From the NCBI RefSeq assembly GCF_035609205.1, contig NZ_CP141184.1, positions 4,781,001 to 4,845,000 of the forward strand: 64,000 nucleotides of DNA. Direction: 5' to 3'. The translations under genes were made by a program, and so were the position numbers. This document shows, in pieces, positions 36,761-45,841 of the stretch (position 1 is its first letter; each line of letters opens with the position of its first letter). The DNA comes from Hymenobacter sp. GOD-10R. GTDB lineage: Bacteria > Bacteroidota > Bacteroidia > Cytophagales > Hymenobacteraceae. Under the pieces are notes generated by a model that had not been told where the DNA came from, did not search any database, and saw nothing but the letters and a program-made list of their open reading frames with translations.

Positions 36761-37525
36761 TTATTCGCAAATGATCTGGTCCTTGAATTCGACATTGACA
36801 CGGTGGTACGTGTCCCAACCCAGGGCCGGCGGAATTTGCCGGTAAAATACCATTAGTTTCGCGAATTTTTCTGAAATATTATCAGGAGAGCCAAATTCGA
36901 CACGTTGGTCTCCTACTTGTTGAGTAAAAGAAACCTTCCCATTCGGCGCGATAAATACCTCCGCCACCTGGGCACGCCAGAACGGATGTTCATCAATGTA
37001 GCGCAGAAATTCTAAATAACGCTGCCCAGTAGAGTCCCGAAAAAATCCAGGCTGCAACGGTGGGCCGCTCACCCGCGATACGGGTACTACCCGGGCGGTA
37101 AATAGCGGCGACAGCGGCAGTTGCTGGCCTTCCATATCGAGGTAGGTATCAAGGCGGGTATCGTTGTGCGTGAGACGGGCGATGGGGCGGTTTTGCCGTA
37201 CATCGGCGTGCAGGTTACCGGCTAGGTCGCGGTACACTTGCGCATCCTTCACAAAGCTGTGAGCACGCAGGCGAGCCTCCAGCGCTTTTAGATCTAGCTC
37301 GCTGGGTTCAGCACCTATCAGGGGCTGCTGGCCGTTGTGGGTTAGTAGCGCCGTTACCTCCTTCTCGCTAATGAAGTAGTTGTTGAACTCATTGCTGATG
37401 TTCACGATAACATTGCTCACAGGTCGGCTAGCTTGCCGAACCCCGGCAAACACCGCTAACCCCGTGAGCAGCACTAGGCACACAGTAGCGAAAATCAGAT
37501 TATTTGCTTTACGCTTCAGCTCCAT
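36761..37525 (-). CDS. ftsQ: Cell division protein FtsQ/DivIB
   Basis: FtsQ is a single-pass membrane protein whose periplasmic domain links early and late division proteins. The 254-residue product has a short cytoplasmic N-terminus, one helix (about residues 10-28) and a periplasmic part with a POTRA-like segment (EVTALLTHNGQQP ... LEARLRAHSFVKDAQVYRDLAGNLHADVRQNRPIARL). Sequence conservation is low, as usual for FtsQ, so the call relies on topology and position between murC and ftsA. Its start overlaps the murC end by 17 bases. Confidence 0.9.
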   Translation of the reverse strand: MELKRKANNLIFATVCLVLLTGLAVFAGVRQASRPVSNVIVNISNEFNNYFISEKEVTALLTHNGQQPLIGAEPSELDLKALEARLRAHSFVKDAQVYRDLAGNLHADVRQNRPIARLTHNDTRLDTYLDMEGQQLPLSPLFTARVVPVSRVSGPPLQPGFFRDSTGQRYLEFLRYIDEHPFWRAQVAEVFIAPNGKVSFTQQVGDQRVEFGSPDNISEKFAKLMVFYRQIPPALGWDTYHRVNVEFKDQIICE

Positions 37526-38945
37526 TCCAGCGCTCCGTTAGGATAGTTCGTAAGTGTGGTACAAGTTGGTCAATATCACCCGCGCCGACAGTCGCCAGCA
37601 CGTCAAAATCGGTATCAGTCTTGGCAGTTGCCAACACCTGTTCTTTGGTTTGTAAGGTCTTGCGCGGGGCTGTTACCTGCGAAAGAATCATATCCGACGT
37701 CACCCCCGCTATGGGCAGCTCCCGGGCTGGATAGATATCCAGCATCACCACCTCGTCGGCTAGGCTCAGGCTTTCGGCGAAGCCCAGCGCAAAGTCGCGG
37801 GTACGGGTGAATAAATGGGGCTGAAACACGACGCGAAGGCGCTGCTCAGGATAGAGCGCCCGCAGAGAACGTAAGAACGCCTCGATTTCGCGCGGGTGGT
37901 GAGCATAGTCATCTACATATACTTTCCGGCCCGCTGTTACGATAAATTCGAATCTACGTTTTACGCCTTTGTAAGCCGCTACAGCAGCTTTCAGCTTATC
38001 CGCCTGAACACCTTCTAATTGCGCCACGCAAGAAGCTGCTAACATATTTTCCACATTGTGGTACCCGGGCACCGCAAGTACCAAATCGGCCACTTCGCCC
38101 AGGGGGCCATGTAGATCGAATCGGAACTGATGACCTTGCGCCGTGATGTTAGTCGCGTACAGATCGGCGGCTTGCGCGGCCTCCAAGCCATAGCGTACCA
38201 CGCGCACCCTAGTCGGCACGGCATCGGCTAGGCTAGGGTCGGCGGTATGATTTAGTAGTAACAACCCACCAGGCTTGATCTGCCCCACGAACTTGCGGAA
38301 AGAATCTACCAACGCCTCCTTATTACCATAGATATCGAGGTGGTCTGCATCGGTGCTGGTCACGATGGCTACGTCGGGGTACAGCGTTAGGAAGCTGCGG
38401 TCGTATTCGTCGGCTTCGACTACTACCGGCACATTGGCCGATTGTTCGCCTTCGGCCTTTGGAGGCAATAACAGGTTAGAACCTAGGTTCACGGCAATAC
38501 CGCCCAGAAACGCTGCGCACGGCACGCCCGCATGATGGAGCAAGTGTGCCACCATCGACGAGGTAGTCGTCTTGCCATGGGTACCCGCAACGGCAATAGT
38601 ACGCTGCCCAGCCGTCAGCAGACCTAGCACTTGGCTGCGCTTGCGGATATCGTAGCCATTCTCGCGCAGCCACGCCCACTCTTGGTGGTTGGCCGGAATA
38701 GCGGGCGTGAGTACGACGAGCGTTTGCTCCCTGTTATTTCGAACTTCGGCGGGGATGCTTTCTACCGCATCCTCATAGTGCACAGCAATGCCTTCCGCCG
38801 CCAATGCTTCGGTTAGTGGCGTGCTGGTCTTGTCATAGCCACTGACTTGGTGCCCATTTGCTTGGAACCACCGCGCCAGAGCCGACATACCAATGCCGCC
38901 AATGCCCAGAAAATAGACGTAAGGAAAGGCTGCTACCGGGTTCAT
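37509..38945 (-). CDS. murC: UDP-N-acetylmuramate--L-alanine ligase
   Basis: MurC adds L-Ala to UDP-MurNAc, the first step of the peptidoglycan stem peptide. The 478-residue protein has the N-terminal FLGIGGIGMSALARWF, the ATP loop GTHGKTTTSSMVAH near residue 121, the Mur-ligase motif VVEADEYDRSFL and the C-terminal YAHHPREIEAFL. The start codon overlaps the murG stop by four bases (ATGA), showing translational coupling. Confidence 0.96.
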   Translation of the reverse strand: MNPVAAFPYVYFLGIGGIGMSALARWFQANGHQVSGYDKTSTPLTEALAAEGIAVHYEDAVESIPAEVRNNREQTLVVLTPAIPANHQEWAWLRENGYDIRKRSQVLGLLTAGQRTIAVAGTHGKTTTSSMVAHLLHHAGVPCAAFLGGIAVNLGSNLLLPPKAEGEQSANVPVVVEADEYDRSFLTLYPDVAIVTSTDADHLDIYGNKEALVDSFRKFVGQIKPGGLLLLNHTADPSLADAVPTRVRVVRYGLEAAQAADLYATNITAQGHQFRFDLHGPLGEVADLVLAVPGYHNVENMLAASCVAQLEGVQADKLKAAVAAYKGVKRRFEFIVTAGRKVYVDDYAHHPREIEAFLRSLRALYPEQRLRVVFQPHLFTRTRDFALGFAESLSLADEVVMLDIYPARELPIAGVTSDMILSQVTAPRKTLQTKEQVLATAKTDTDFDVLATVGAGDIDQLVPHLRTILTERWNGAEA

Positions 38946-40048
38946 GCGCGGTCCATCAGAGCTAATAGTTCGTCCACAATAGCCGTTGTGGCATCGGGAT
39001 GTGCGAGGAGGCGCACGTTTTGACTGAGTTGTTGCTGGCGAGCTGGGTCCGCTAGTAATGCTAGGGCTTGATCGTAAAGCTTGGCGGGCGCTTCAGCATC
39101 GGTCACTAAAAGAGCCGCTTGACGCTCTACCAAAGCCAATGCGTTTTTGGTCTGGTGGTCTTCTGCCACGTTCGGCGAGGGTACCAGAATGCTCGGCTTA
39201 CCCGTGAGACACAGTTCCGACACCGACAATGCACCGGCGCGGGATATCACCACATCAGCGGCGGCGTAAGCTAGGTCCATGCGTTTCACAAACTCTAGCA
39301 CTTTCAGCCCAGCTTCCGCGTAGTCAGCGGCTTGTTGCTGGGCTTCGGGATAATACAATTTACCCGTCTGCCAGATGAGTTGCACTCCGGCTTCACGCAA
39401 GCGCGACAATGCAGCGGCGGTAGCTTGGTTGAGGGTGCGGGCACCTAGGCTCCCACCTACTACCAACAACGTTTTCTTCTCTGGCGAAAGCCCAAAAAAT
39501 TGTAACGCTTCGATTCTGCTGCCGCCCGCAATTTCCGTCCGTACGGGGTTGCCGGTCAGCACGAGCTTGGTGGCGGGGAAGAACTTTTCCATGCCTTCGT
39601 AGGCCACACAAATGCGGTCGACGCGGCGGCTCAGCAGCTTGTTGACGAGGCCAGCGTAGGAGTTTTGCTCCTGAATAAGCGCCGGAATGCCCCGCGAAGT
39701 AGCCGCTATCAGTACTGGCGCCGAAGCATATCCTCCTACCCCGACGACAGCATCGGGTCGGAAGCTTTCGAGCAGTTTACCTGCTTTGCGCACTGAGCGG
39801 AATACCCGCACTGGGAACAATAAGTTTTGCGGCGTCAGGCGACGCTGCAAGCCACTAATATCAAGTCCTATTATCTCGTAACCGGCTTCGGGGACGCGGG
39901 TCATTTCCATGCGGCCATTGGCTCCGACAAACAGAATTTCTGCCTCGGGCTGCCGCCGACGCAGCTCGTTGGCAATAGCCACCGCCGGAAAAATATGCCC
40001 GCCCGTGCCTCCGCCGCTGATGATAACGCGGTAGGGCGTGGGAGACAT
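38942..40048 (-). CDS. murG: UDP-N-acetylglucosamine--N-acetylmuramyl-(pentapeptide) transferase
   Basis: MurG adds GlcNAc to lipid I to form lipid II on the inner face of the membrane. From the ATG at 40046-40048 the protein has 368 residues, the usual length. It carries the Gly-rich loop ISGGGTGGHIFPAVAIANEL, the second loop VGGYASAPV, the donor-site GGSLGARTLN near residue 191 and the E/Q-rich IQEQNSYAGLVNKLL. An in-frame ATG at 40118-40120 would add a Pro-rich 24-residue extension without family support. It lies between ftsW and murC. Confidence 0.95.
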   Translation of the reverse strand: MSPTPYRVIISGGGTGGHIFPAVAIANELRRRQPEAEILFVGANGRMEMTRVPEAGYEIIGLDISGLQRRLTPQNLLFPVRVFRSVRKAGKLLESFRPDAVVGVGGYASAPVLIAATSRGIPALIQEQNSYAGLVNKLLSRRVDRICVAYEGMEKFFPATKLVLTGNPVRTEIAGGSRIEALQFFGLSPEKKTLLVVGGSLGARTLNQATAAALSRLREAGVQLIWQTGKLYYPEAQQQAADYAEAGLKVLEFVKRMDLAYAAADVVISRAGALSVSELCLTGKPSILVPSPNVAEDHQTKNALALVERQAALLVTDAEAPAKLYDQALALLADPARQQQLSQNVRLLAHPDATTAIVDELLALMDRA

Positions 40049-40237
40049 TTTGGTCGGCTTAGGATTGAATCCTGACTCGGGCATGGGTGGGGTGGTGATG
40101 GTGGGTGCTGTGCTTTGCATGTTGAATGGGTGGTTTCAACTGTTTCAGACTAATGCTACCCTCTATTTAACTAAAGCGAAGGAAAAAAAGCTACCTGTTC
40201 TTTATTCATCTTTCAAAATACTAGGCTCGGATTTTTG

Positions 40238-41419
40238 CTAAGCATAGGCCGCTTTCTTAGGGATGCGTGGCGTGTCACTGGGCTGATCGTTCATGGGGCG
40301 CACTTCCATCTCACCACGGCTCACGCTTAGAATAATACCGATGCTGATACCGGTGAAGATCAGCGACGTACCTCCCATGCTAAGCAGCGGCAACGGCAGA
40401 CCCGTAATCGGACCTAGGCCTACGGCTACGCCCATGTTTACCATGGCCTGCAAGACCAAACTGAAGCTCAGCCCGGCCGAGAGCAGCCCGCCAAAAGCAC
40501 CCGCACTGTTCATCACCGTTTTCAGCCCTCGATAAAGAAAAGCTAGGTACAAGAACAGCACAAAAGCGCCGCCCGCCATACCGTATTCTTCAATGATGAC
40601 TGCATAGATAAAGTCGGAGTACGGGTGCGGCAAAATGTTGCGCTCCGTGCTCTTGCCCGGCCCCTTGCCCGTCACGCCACCCGTTGCAATCGCAATATAG
40701 CTATGTTCCAACTGAAACGGAACTGGCTTCGATTTATCGGTGAAACTCGATATACGGCTCACCACCGTTTTGTAGCGCTGTCCCGAAGCTAGGCCTACTC
40801 CACCTACCACCAAACCAATAGCGACCATCACCGCCATTTGCTTGAGCGGCACGCGCCCAATAAACATCAGCAGCAGGCACGTCATGAACAGCAGTAGCGC
40901 CGTAGACGCGTTACTCATAATGATGATGCCGCAGATCAAGCCCACCCACAGCATCACGGGCAGTAGCGTCGTTTTGAAGTCCTGCACGTGCTGCTGGCGG
41001 CGACTCAACATACTAGCTAGGTGCGCAATAAGGGCGAGCTTGGCTAGGTCGGAAGGTTGAAACGTTTGGTTGATGATTGGGATGGTCAGCCAGCGCGAAG
41101 CATCGTTGAGCGTGGTGCCGCCAAAGAAGAACGTGAACAGCAGCAGCGGCACTGATATCAACAGCGCGTACAGCGACAAGCGTGAGTAGTAACGGTAGTC
41201 GATGCGGTGAGCGCCCCACATGAAGACCAAGCCTACTAGGATCAGGCCGGTGTGCTTGATGAGGAAGTACTCCGTGTTGCCGCCCATTTTCTTGTACGCC
41301 AGCGTGCCCGTGGCCGAGTACACCACCGCAATACTGATGAGGGAAAACAGGATAACAATGCCCCACAAAACGGGGTCACCTTTGAGGTTGCGTTGCAGCC
41401 AGAGCTTAATGGGTTCCAT
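40238..41419 (-). CDS. ftsW: Lipid II polymerase FtsW
   Basis: FtsW is the SEDS-family glycosyltransferase that polymerises lipid II at the septum with FtsI. The 393-residue protein has about ten membrane helices. Family motifs are DLAKLALIAHLA near the centre (catalytic Asp region), HSYIAIATGGVTGKGPGKS in the large loop, and the C-terminal GLPLPLLSMGGTSLI. Placement between murD and murG in the dcw cluster favours FtsW over RodA. Confidence 0.94.
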   Translation of the reverse strand: MEPIKLWLQRNLKGDPVLWGIVILFSLISIAVVYSATGTLAYKKMGGNTEYFLIKHTGLILVGLVFMWGAHRIDYRYYSRLSLYALLISVPLLLFTFFFGGTTLNDASRWLTIPIINQTFQPSDLAKLALIAHLASMLSRRQQHVQDFKTTLLPVMLWVGLICGIIIMSNASTALLLFMTCLLLMFIGRVPLKQMAVMVAIGLVVGGVGLASGQRYKTVVSRISSFTDKSKPVPFQLEHSYIAIATGGVTGKGPGKSTERNILPHPYSDFIYAVIIEEYGMAGGAFVLFLYLAFLYRGLKTVMNSAGAFGGLLSAGLSFSLVLQAMVNMGVAVGLGPITGLPLPLLSMGGTSLIFTGISIGIILSVSRGEMEVRPMNDQPSDTPRIPKKAAYA

Positions 41420-41470
41420 AGAAGAGTAACTGAGTGACTAATTGATTAAGAAGGAGTGATCAGCAGAAAC

Positions 41471-42865
41471 CTAAGCGTGAGGGCTAGCTTCGCTACTTCG
41501 CTCCTTGACTATCGTTTCAACAGCGGCCGCAAACTGCCGGCCGCGGTCTTCGTAATTTTTGAACAGGTCGAAGCTGGCGCAGGCGGGTGAGAGCAATACC
41601 ACATCGCCGGGTTGGGCTAGGTCGGTAGCGCGGCGCACGGCGGTTTCTATACTCTGGGTTTCCTCCAGATGCGGAACCACCTCGCCGAACGAGGCTTTGA
41701 GCTTTTCATTATCTACCCCAAGGCAAATCAGTGCTTTCACGCGTGCTTTGGCCAGCGGTATCAACGTGGTGTAGTCGTTGCCCTTATCGGTGCCCCCGGC
41801 AATCCAGATGATGGGCTGCCGGATGCCGTCGAGGGCGTACCATGCGGCTTCCACGTTGGTGGCTTTGGAGTCGTTGATGAAGCGGGTGTCGTTGATTTCA
41901 CCGACGGGTTGCAGGCGGTGGTCGGCGTTGCGGAAGGTACCTAGGGCTACCTCGATCATTGCGGGCTCTACGCCAGCAGCGCGGGCCGCTAGCACGGCAG
42001 CCAAGGTGTTCTGGCGGTTGTGCTGGCCGATGAGCGGCGAAGCAGCCGTGCTCAGGTGCACGTCATCGTCGGTGCGCACGGGTGACATGGGTAAGCAAAC
42101 CTCCTGCTCGGCACAATAGTAACCCGAGAGTTGAAAATCTGGGCGCTTGTGTAAGCTAAAGGGCAGCAAGGTCCCCTCACAGAAAACCGACTGAAATTGT
42201 TTCTGCGTTACGGCGTCGTCGGCGTTGTAAATGAAGAAGTCGCCTCCTTTCAGGTTCTTCGCGATGCGTAGCTTGGCCTGTGCATAGCTTTCGAGCGAGT
42301 AGCCGTAGCGGTCGAGGTGGTCGGGGGTGATGTTAAGCAACACCGCAATCCACGGGCGGAACTCGTGGGTGTCGTCGAGCTGAAAGCTGCTGAGCTCGAC
42401 CACGTAGTACTCGTACTTATCTTCGATTATCTGTTCAGCCAGCGAGTAGCCCACGTTGCCAGCTAGGCCCACATTGTAGCCCGCTTCTTTGAGCAGGTGA
42501 TAGGTGAGCAGCGTGGTAGTTGTCTTACCGTTGGTGCCGGTAATGCAAATGCACTTGGCCTTGGTGTAGCGGCCGGCCAGCTCGATTTCGGAGATAACTG
42601 GAATCTGCTTTTCGCGCAAGGCCTGAATAACGGGTGCCTTCTCGGGAATACCGGGGCTTTTGACCACTTCTTCGGCCGTCAAAATCTCATCAAGGGTGTG
42701 CGTATTTTCCTCGAAGCGAATACCCGCCTTCGTCAGCTTCTCCTTATATATAGGTTGAATCGGGCTGCGGTCGGACACGAACACGTCGAAGCCTTTGGCC
42801 TGAGCTAGGAGCGCGGCTCCTACTCCACTTTCAGCTGCACCGAGGATGACGATTTTTTGAGACAT
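41471..42865 (-). CDS. murD: UDP-N-acetylmuramoyl-L-alanine--D-glutamate ligase
   Basis: MurD adds D-Glu to UDP-MurNAc-L-Ala in the cytoplasm. The 464-residue protein has the Rossmann-like N-terminus VILGAAESGVGAALLA, the ATP loop ITGTNGKTTTTLLTYH near residue 110, the DTHEFRPWIAVLLNITPDHLDRYG block and the C-terminal SPACASFDLFKNYEDRGRQF. It follows mraY by 72 bases within the dcw cluster. Confidence 0.96.
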   Translation of the reverse strand: MSQKIVILGAAESGVGAALLAQAKGFDVFVSDRSPIQPIYKEKLTKAGIRFEENTHTLDEILTAEEVVKSPGIPEKAPVIQALREKQIPVISEIELAGRYTKAKCICITGTNGKTTTTLLTYHLLKEAGYNVGLAGNVGYSLAEQIIEDKYEYYVVELSSFQLDDTHEFRPWIAVLLNITPDHLDRYGYSLESYAQAKLRIAKNLKGGDFFIYNADDAVTQKQFQSVFCEGTLLPFSLHKRPDFQLSGYYCAEQEVCLPMSPVRTDDDVHLSTAASPLIGQHNRQNTLAAVLAARAAGVEPAMIEVALGTFRNADHRLQPVGEINDTRFINDSKATNVEAAWYALDGIRQPIIWIAGGTDKGNDYTTLIPLAKARVKALICLGVDNEKLKASFGEVVPHLEETQSIETAVRRATDLAQPGDVVLLSPACASFDLFKNYEDRGRQFAAAVETIVKERSSEASPHA

Positions 42866-42937
42866 GGGAAGAAAAGCGTAGAACTGAGAAGTAAGGGAAA
42901 GACAAGAGCCTAGCTCTTACGTCGAGGTCCTGAGATG

Positions 42938-44158
42938 TTAGCGAAGCTTTAAGGTTACGAGAGTCAAAACGGCCAACATGATGCCCACAATCCAGAAGCG
43001 CGACACAATTTTGGATTCGTGGTAACCTAGCTTTTGGTAGTGATGGTGCAAGGGCGACATGCGCAGTAAACGACGACCTTCGCCATACTTGCGCTTGGTG
43101 TATTTAAACCACGTCACCTGTACCGTTACCGAAACCAATTCCACCAGAAACACACCGCAGAGCAGCGGAATCAACAGCTCTTTGCGCACAATTAGAGCCA
43201 GTACCGCGATGATGCCACCGATGGCCAATGAGCCAGTGTCGCCCATGAACACTTGCGCCGGGTAGCTATTATACCACAGAAAGCCCACGCACGCTCCCAC
43301 AAAAGCGGTACAGAAGATTACCAACTCACCCGAATTAGGGATATACATGATATCCAGGTAATCGGCGAGTACTGAGTTGCCACTCACAAAAGCGAAGATG
43401 GCTAGCGTAATGCCGATGATAGCTGACGTGCCAGCCGCCAACCCGTCGAGGCCATCCGTGATGTTAGCACCATTGCTCACGGCGGTGATAATGAAAATGA
43501 CAATGGGCACGTAGAGGAAGCTGTAGAGCCCATTGAAATACGGCCCTGCATACTGGAACAGGTTGCCGTAGTTCAGCTCGTTGTTCTTGGCAAAGGGAAT
43601 GGTCGTAATCATCAGCTTCACATCCTGGTACACGGTACTAGCGTCAACGGCTGAGAGCTGGCCGTTAGGCAGCAGATACTGGCGCACGGTCACATCATTC
43701 GAGAAAAATAGCACCCACCCGACAGTGATACCTAGACCCACCTGACCAAGTATTTTGAAACGGCCGGCCAAGCCTTCTTTATCCTTCTTGACTACTTTGA
43801 TATAGTCGTCAATAAAACCAATCAGCCCCAGCCAAACGGTGCTCAGGATCATCAGGACGACATAGATATTGTCGAGCTTGGCGAACAACAACGTTGGCAC
43901 CAAGATGGCCAGCAGAATAATAAGGCCACCCATCGTGGGCGTACCTTTCTTCTCCATCTGACCCTGCAAACCTAGGTCGCGGATACTCTCGCCGACTTGC
44001 TTGCGCTGGAGAATGCGAATTAGGTTTTTGCCGAAAACCTGCGCGATGAGCAGCGAGGTGATCACCGCCATAGCGGCCCGAAACGAAATAAACTGAAACA
44101 CACCCGCGCCCGGCAGGTGATAATGTTTGTAGAGGTACGTGAAGAGGTAATAAAGCAT
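42938..44158 (-). CDS. mraY: Phospho-N-acetylmuramoyl-pentapeptide transferase
   Basis: MraY transfers phospho-MurNAc-pentapeptide to undecaprenyl phosphate, forming lipid I. The 406-residue integral membrane protein has about ten helices. Signature segments are [13 protein letters not shown] near residue 70, [16 protein letters not shown] with the Asp pair near residue 115, [15 protein letters not shown] and the His-rich loop [13 protein letters not shown]. It is directly after murE; murF, which sits between them in proteobacteria, is absent here. Confidence 0.97.
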   Translation of the reverse strand: MLYYLFTYLYKHYHLPGAGVFQFISFRAAMAVITSLLIAQVFGKNLIRILQRKQVGESIRDLGLQGQMEKKGTPTMGGLIILLAILVPTLLFAKLDNIYVVLMILSTVWLGLIGFIDDYIKVVKKDKEGLAGRFKILGQVGLGITVGWVLFFSNDVTVRQYLLPNGQLSAVDASTVYQDVKLMITTIPFAKNNELNYGNLFQYAGPYFNGLYSFLYVPIVIFIITAVSNGANITDGLDGLAAGTSAIIGITLAIFAFVSGNSVLADYLDIMYIPNSGELVIFCTAFVGACVGFLWYNSYPAQVFMGDTGSLAIGGIIAVLALIVRKELLIPLLCGVFLVELVSVTVQVTWFKYTKRKYGEGRRLLRMSPLHHHYQKLGYHESKIVSRFWIVGIMLAVLTLVTLKLR

Positions 44159-44270
44159 GGGCGCAGAGGTCAGCAGCTAGCAGTTGAGATTATTCCAAGC
44201 TGCAAAGATTTCGTTTTTTGGTTTGCGGTCAACTGTTGTCTTTTTGCGGGTTTTTGGCTAGGTCAGTGTC

Positions 44271-45758
44271 TTACTTCCCCAACAAGTCGAACATTTCTTG
44301 CAAAACCTGTTTATCGTCGAAGCTCGTCCGTATGCCTTTTATCTCCTGGTAGGTCTCGTGGCCCTTGCCTGCTACTAGCACAATGTCGCCGGGTTGAGCC
44401 AAAGCACACGCGGTTTTGATGGCTTCACGCCGATCCGGAATGGTCAGCACCTTGCCTTGCTCCTGAGCCGGCACGCCGGCTTGCATCTGAGCTAGGATGT
44501 CGTTGGGGTCTTCAAAGCGCGGGTTATCAGACGTGAGCACGACGCGGTTGGAGCCTTTCACGGCGAGGTCGGCCATGATGGGGCGCTTCGTGGCGTCGCG
44601 GTTGCCGCCGCAGCCGACCACCGTAATCACCTGCTGGCTCGGTTGCCGAATCTGGGCGATGGTGCTGAGCACGTTTTCCAGAGCGTCGGGCGTGTGCGCG
44701 TAATCGACAATGCCGGTCACGCGCGTCTTCTCCGACACCGTTGGCTCAAAGCGGCCGGGTGCAGAAGTCAAACCCGACAAAATTGTGAGTACTTCGGTAG
44801 CATCTTCGCCCAGCAGCACAGCGGCACCATACACAGCCAAGAGGTTATAGGCATTGAACACGCCAATAAGGCGGAATTGCACGTCGCGCCCGTCAATTTC
44901 TAGGTGCAGACCATGCACGGCGTTTTCCACTAACCGAGCGCGGAAGGTAGCTAGGTTCCGCAACGAGTACGTCTCGCGGCGGGCGGCGGTGTTTTGCAGC
45001 ATCACCATGCCGCGTTTGTCGTCGGCGTTGGTAAGGGCAAAAGCTGTTTTGCGCAGGCTGTCGAAGAAGCCTTTTTTGGCCTTTAAATACTCGTCGAACG
45101 TGCCGTGATAGTCGAGGTGGTCGTGGGTGAGATTGGTGAAGATGCCGCCCGCGAATTGCAACCCCGTGACGCGATGCTGCACCACAGCGTGCGAGCTTAC
45201 CTCCATAAAGGTGTGCGTGCAACCCGCCTGTACCATTTGCGCCAGCAGCGCATTCAGCCGAATAGCGTCGGGCGTGGTGTGGGTGGCGGGGATTACCTCC
45301 TCATCAATCTGATTTTGCACCGTGCTCAGCAAGCCGACATGGTAACCTAGCTCCCGAAACAACTTATGCAGCAAGGTGGCGCAGGTCGTTTTGCCATTCG
45401 TGCCGGTTACGCCCACCAACTTTAGCTTTTTGGAAGGATGGTCGTAGAACGCCGCTGCCATGTGCGCCATAGCCTCGGCGCTGTCGGGCACCTGCACGTA
45501 GGCGGTGGCAGGGTTCAGTTCTGCTGGTAACTCTTCGCACACCACCACTGCCGTACCCTGCTCTACCGCTTTGGCAATAAACTGGTGCCCATCGGTTTGG
45601 GCACCACGCAATGCGAAGAAAGCTAGCCCCGGCGCCGCTTGGCGCGAGTCGAGCGTGAGGCCACTGACGCGTACATCGGCAGGCCCATGCTGCGCCTGCA
45701 CCGTGACAGCCGTCAACAAATCCGTAAGCGAGTGGGTGGTGGGTGGTATGGTTGACAT
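44271..45758 (-). CDS. murE: UDP-MurNAc-L-Ala-D-Glu--2,6-diaminopimelate ligase
   Basis: MurE adds the third residue of the stem peptide. The 495-residue protein has the ATP loop GVTGTNGKTTCATLLHK near residue 118 and the central FTNLTHDHLDYHGTFDEYLKAKK with the carbamylated-Lys region. The specificity motif SDNPRFEDP lies near residue 411; the DNPR motif is characteristic of enzymes that add meso-diaminopimelate rather than lysine. It lies 83 bases after ftsI in the dcw cluster. Confidence 0.96.
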   Translation of the reverse strand: MSTIPPTTHSLTDLLTAVTVQAQHGPADVRVSGLTLDSRQAAPGLAFFALRGAQTDGHQFIAKAVEQGTAVVVCEELPAELNPATAYVQVPDSAEAMAHMAAAFYDHPSKKLKLVGVTGTNGKTTCATLLHKLFRELGYHVGLLSTVQNQIDEEVIPATHTTPDAIRLNALLAQMVQAGCTHTFMEVSSHAVVQHRVTGLQFAGGIFTNLTHDHLDYHGTFDEYLKAKKGFFDSLRKTAFALTNADDKRGMVMLQNTAARRETYSLRNLATFRARLVENAVHGLHLEIDGRDVQFRLIGVFNAYNLLAVYGAAVLLGEDATEVLTILSGLTSAPGRFEPTVSEKTRVTGIVDYAHTPDALENVLSTIAQIRQPSQQVITVVGCGGNRDATKRPIMADLAVKGSNRVVLTSDNPRFEDPNDILAQMQAGVPAQEQGKVLTIPDRREAIKTACALAQPGDIVLVAGKGHETYQEIKGIRTSFDDKQVLQEMFDLLGK

Positions 45759-45841
45759 TCTAAAGCAGTTTGTGTTCGCTGTAGCTTCTTGAGAGAGAAC
45801 TGTTCCCTAAGTCAACGACCTAGGTAGCTAGCAGCAGTGTT

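Noticed and set aside
40049..40120. N-terminal extension of MurG by 24 residues
   Set aside because: It is Thr/Pro-rich with no family support; the ATG at 40048 places the Gly-rich loop at the usual distance from the start.
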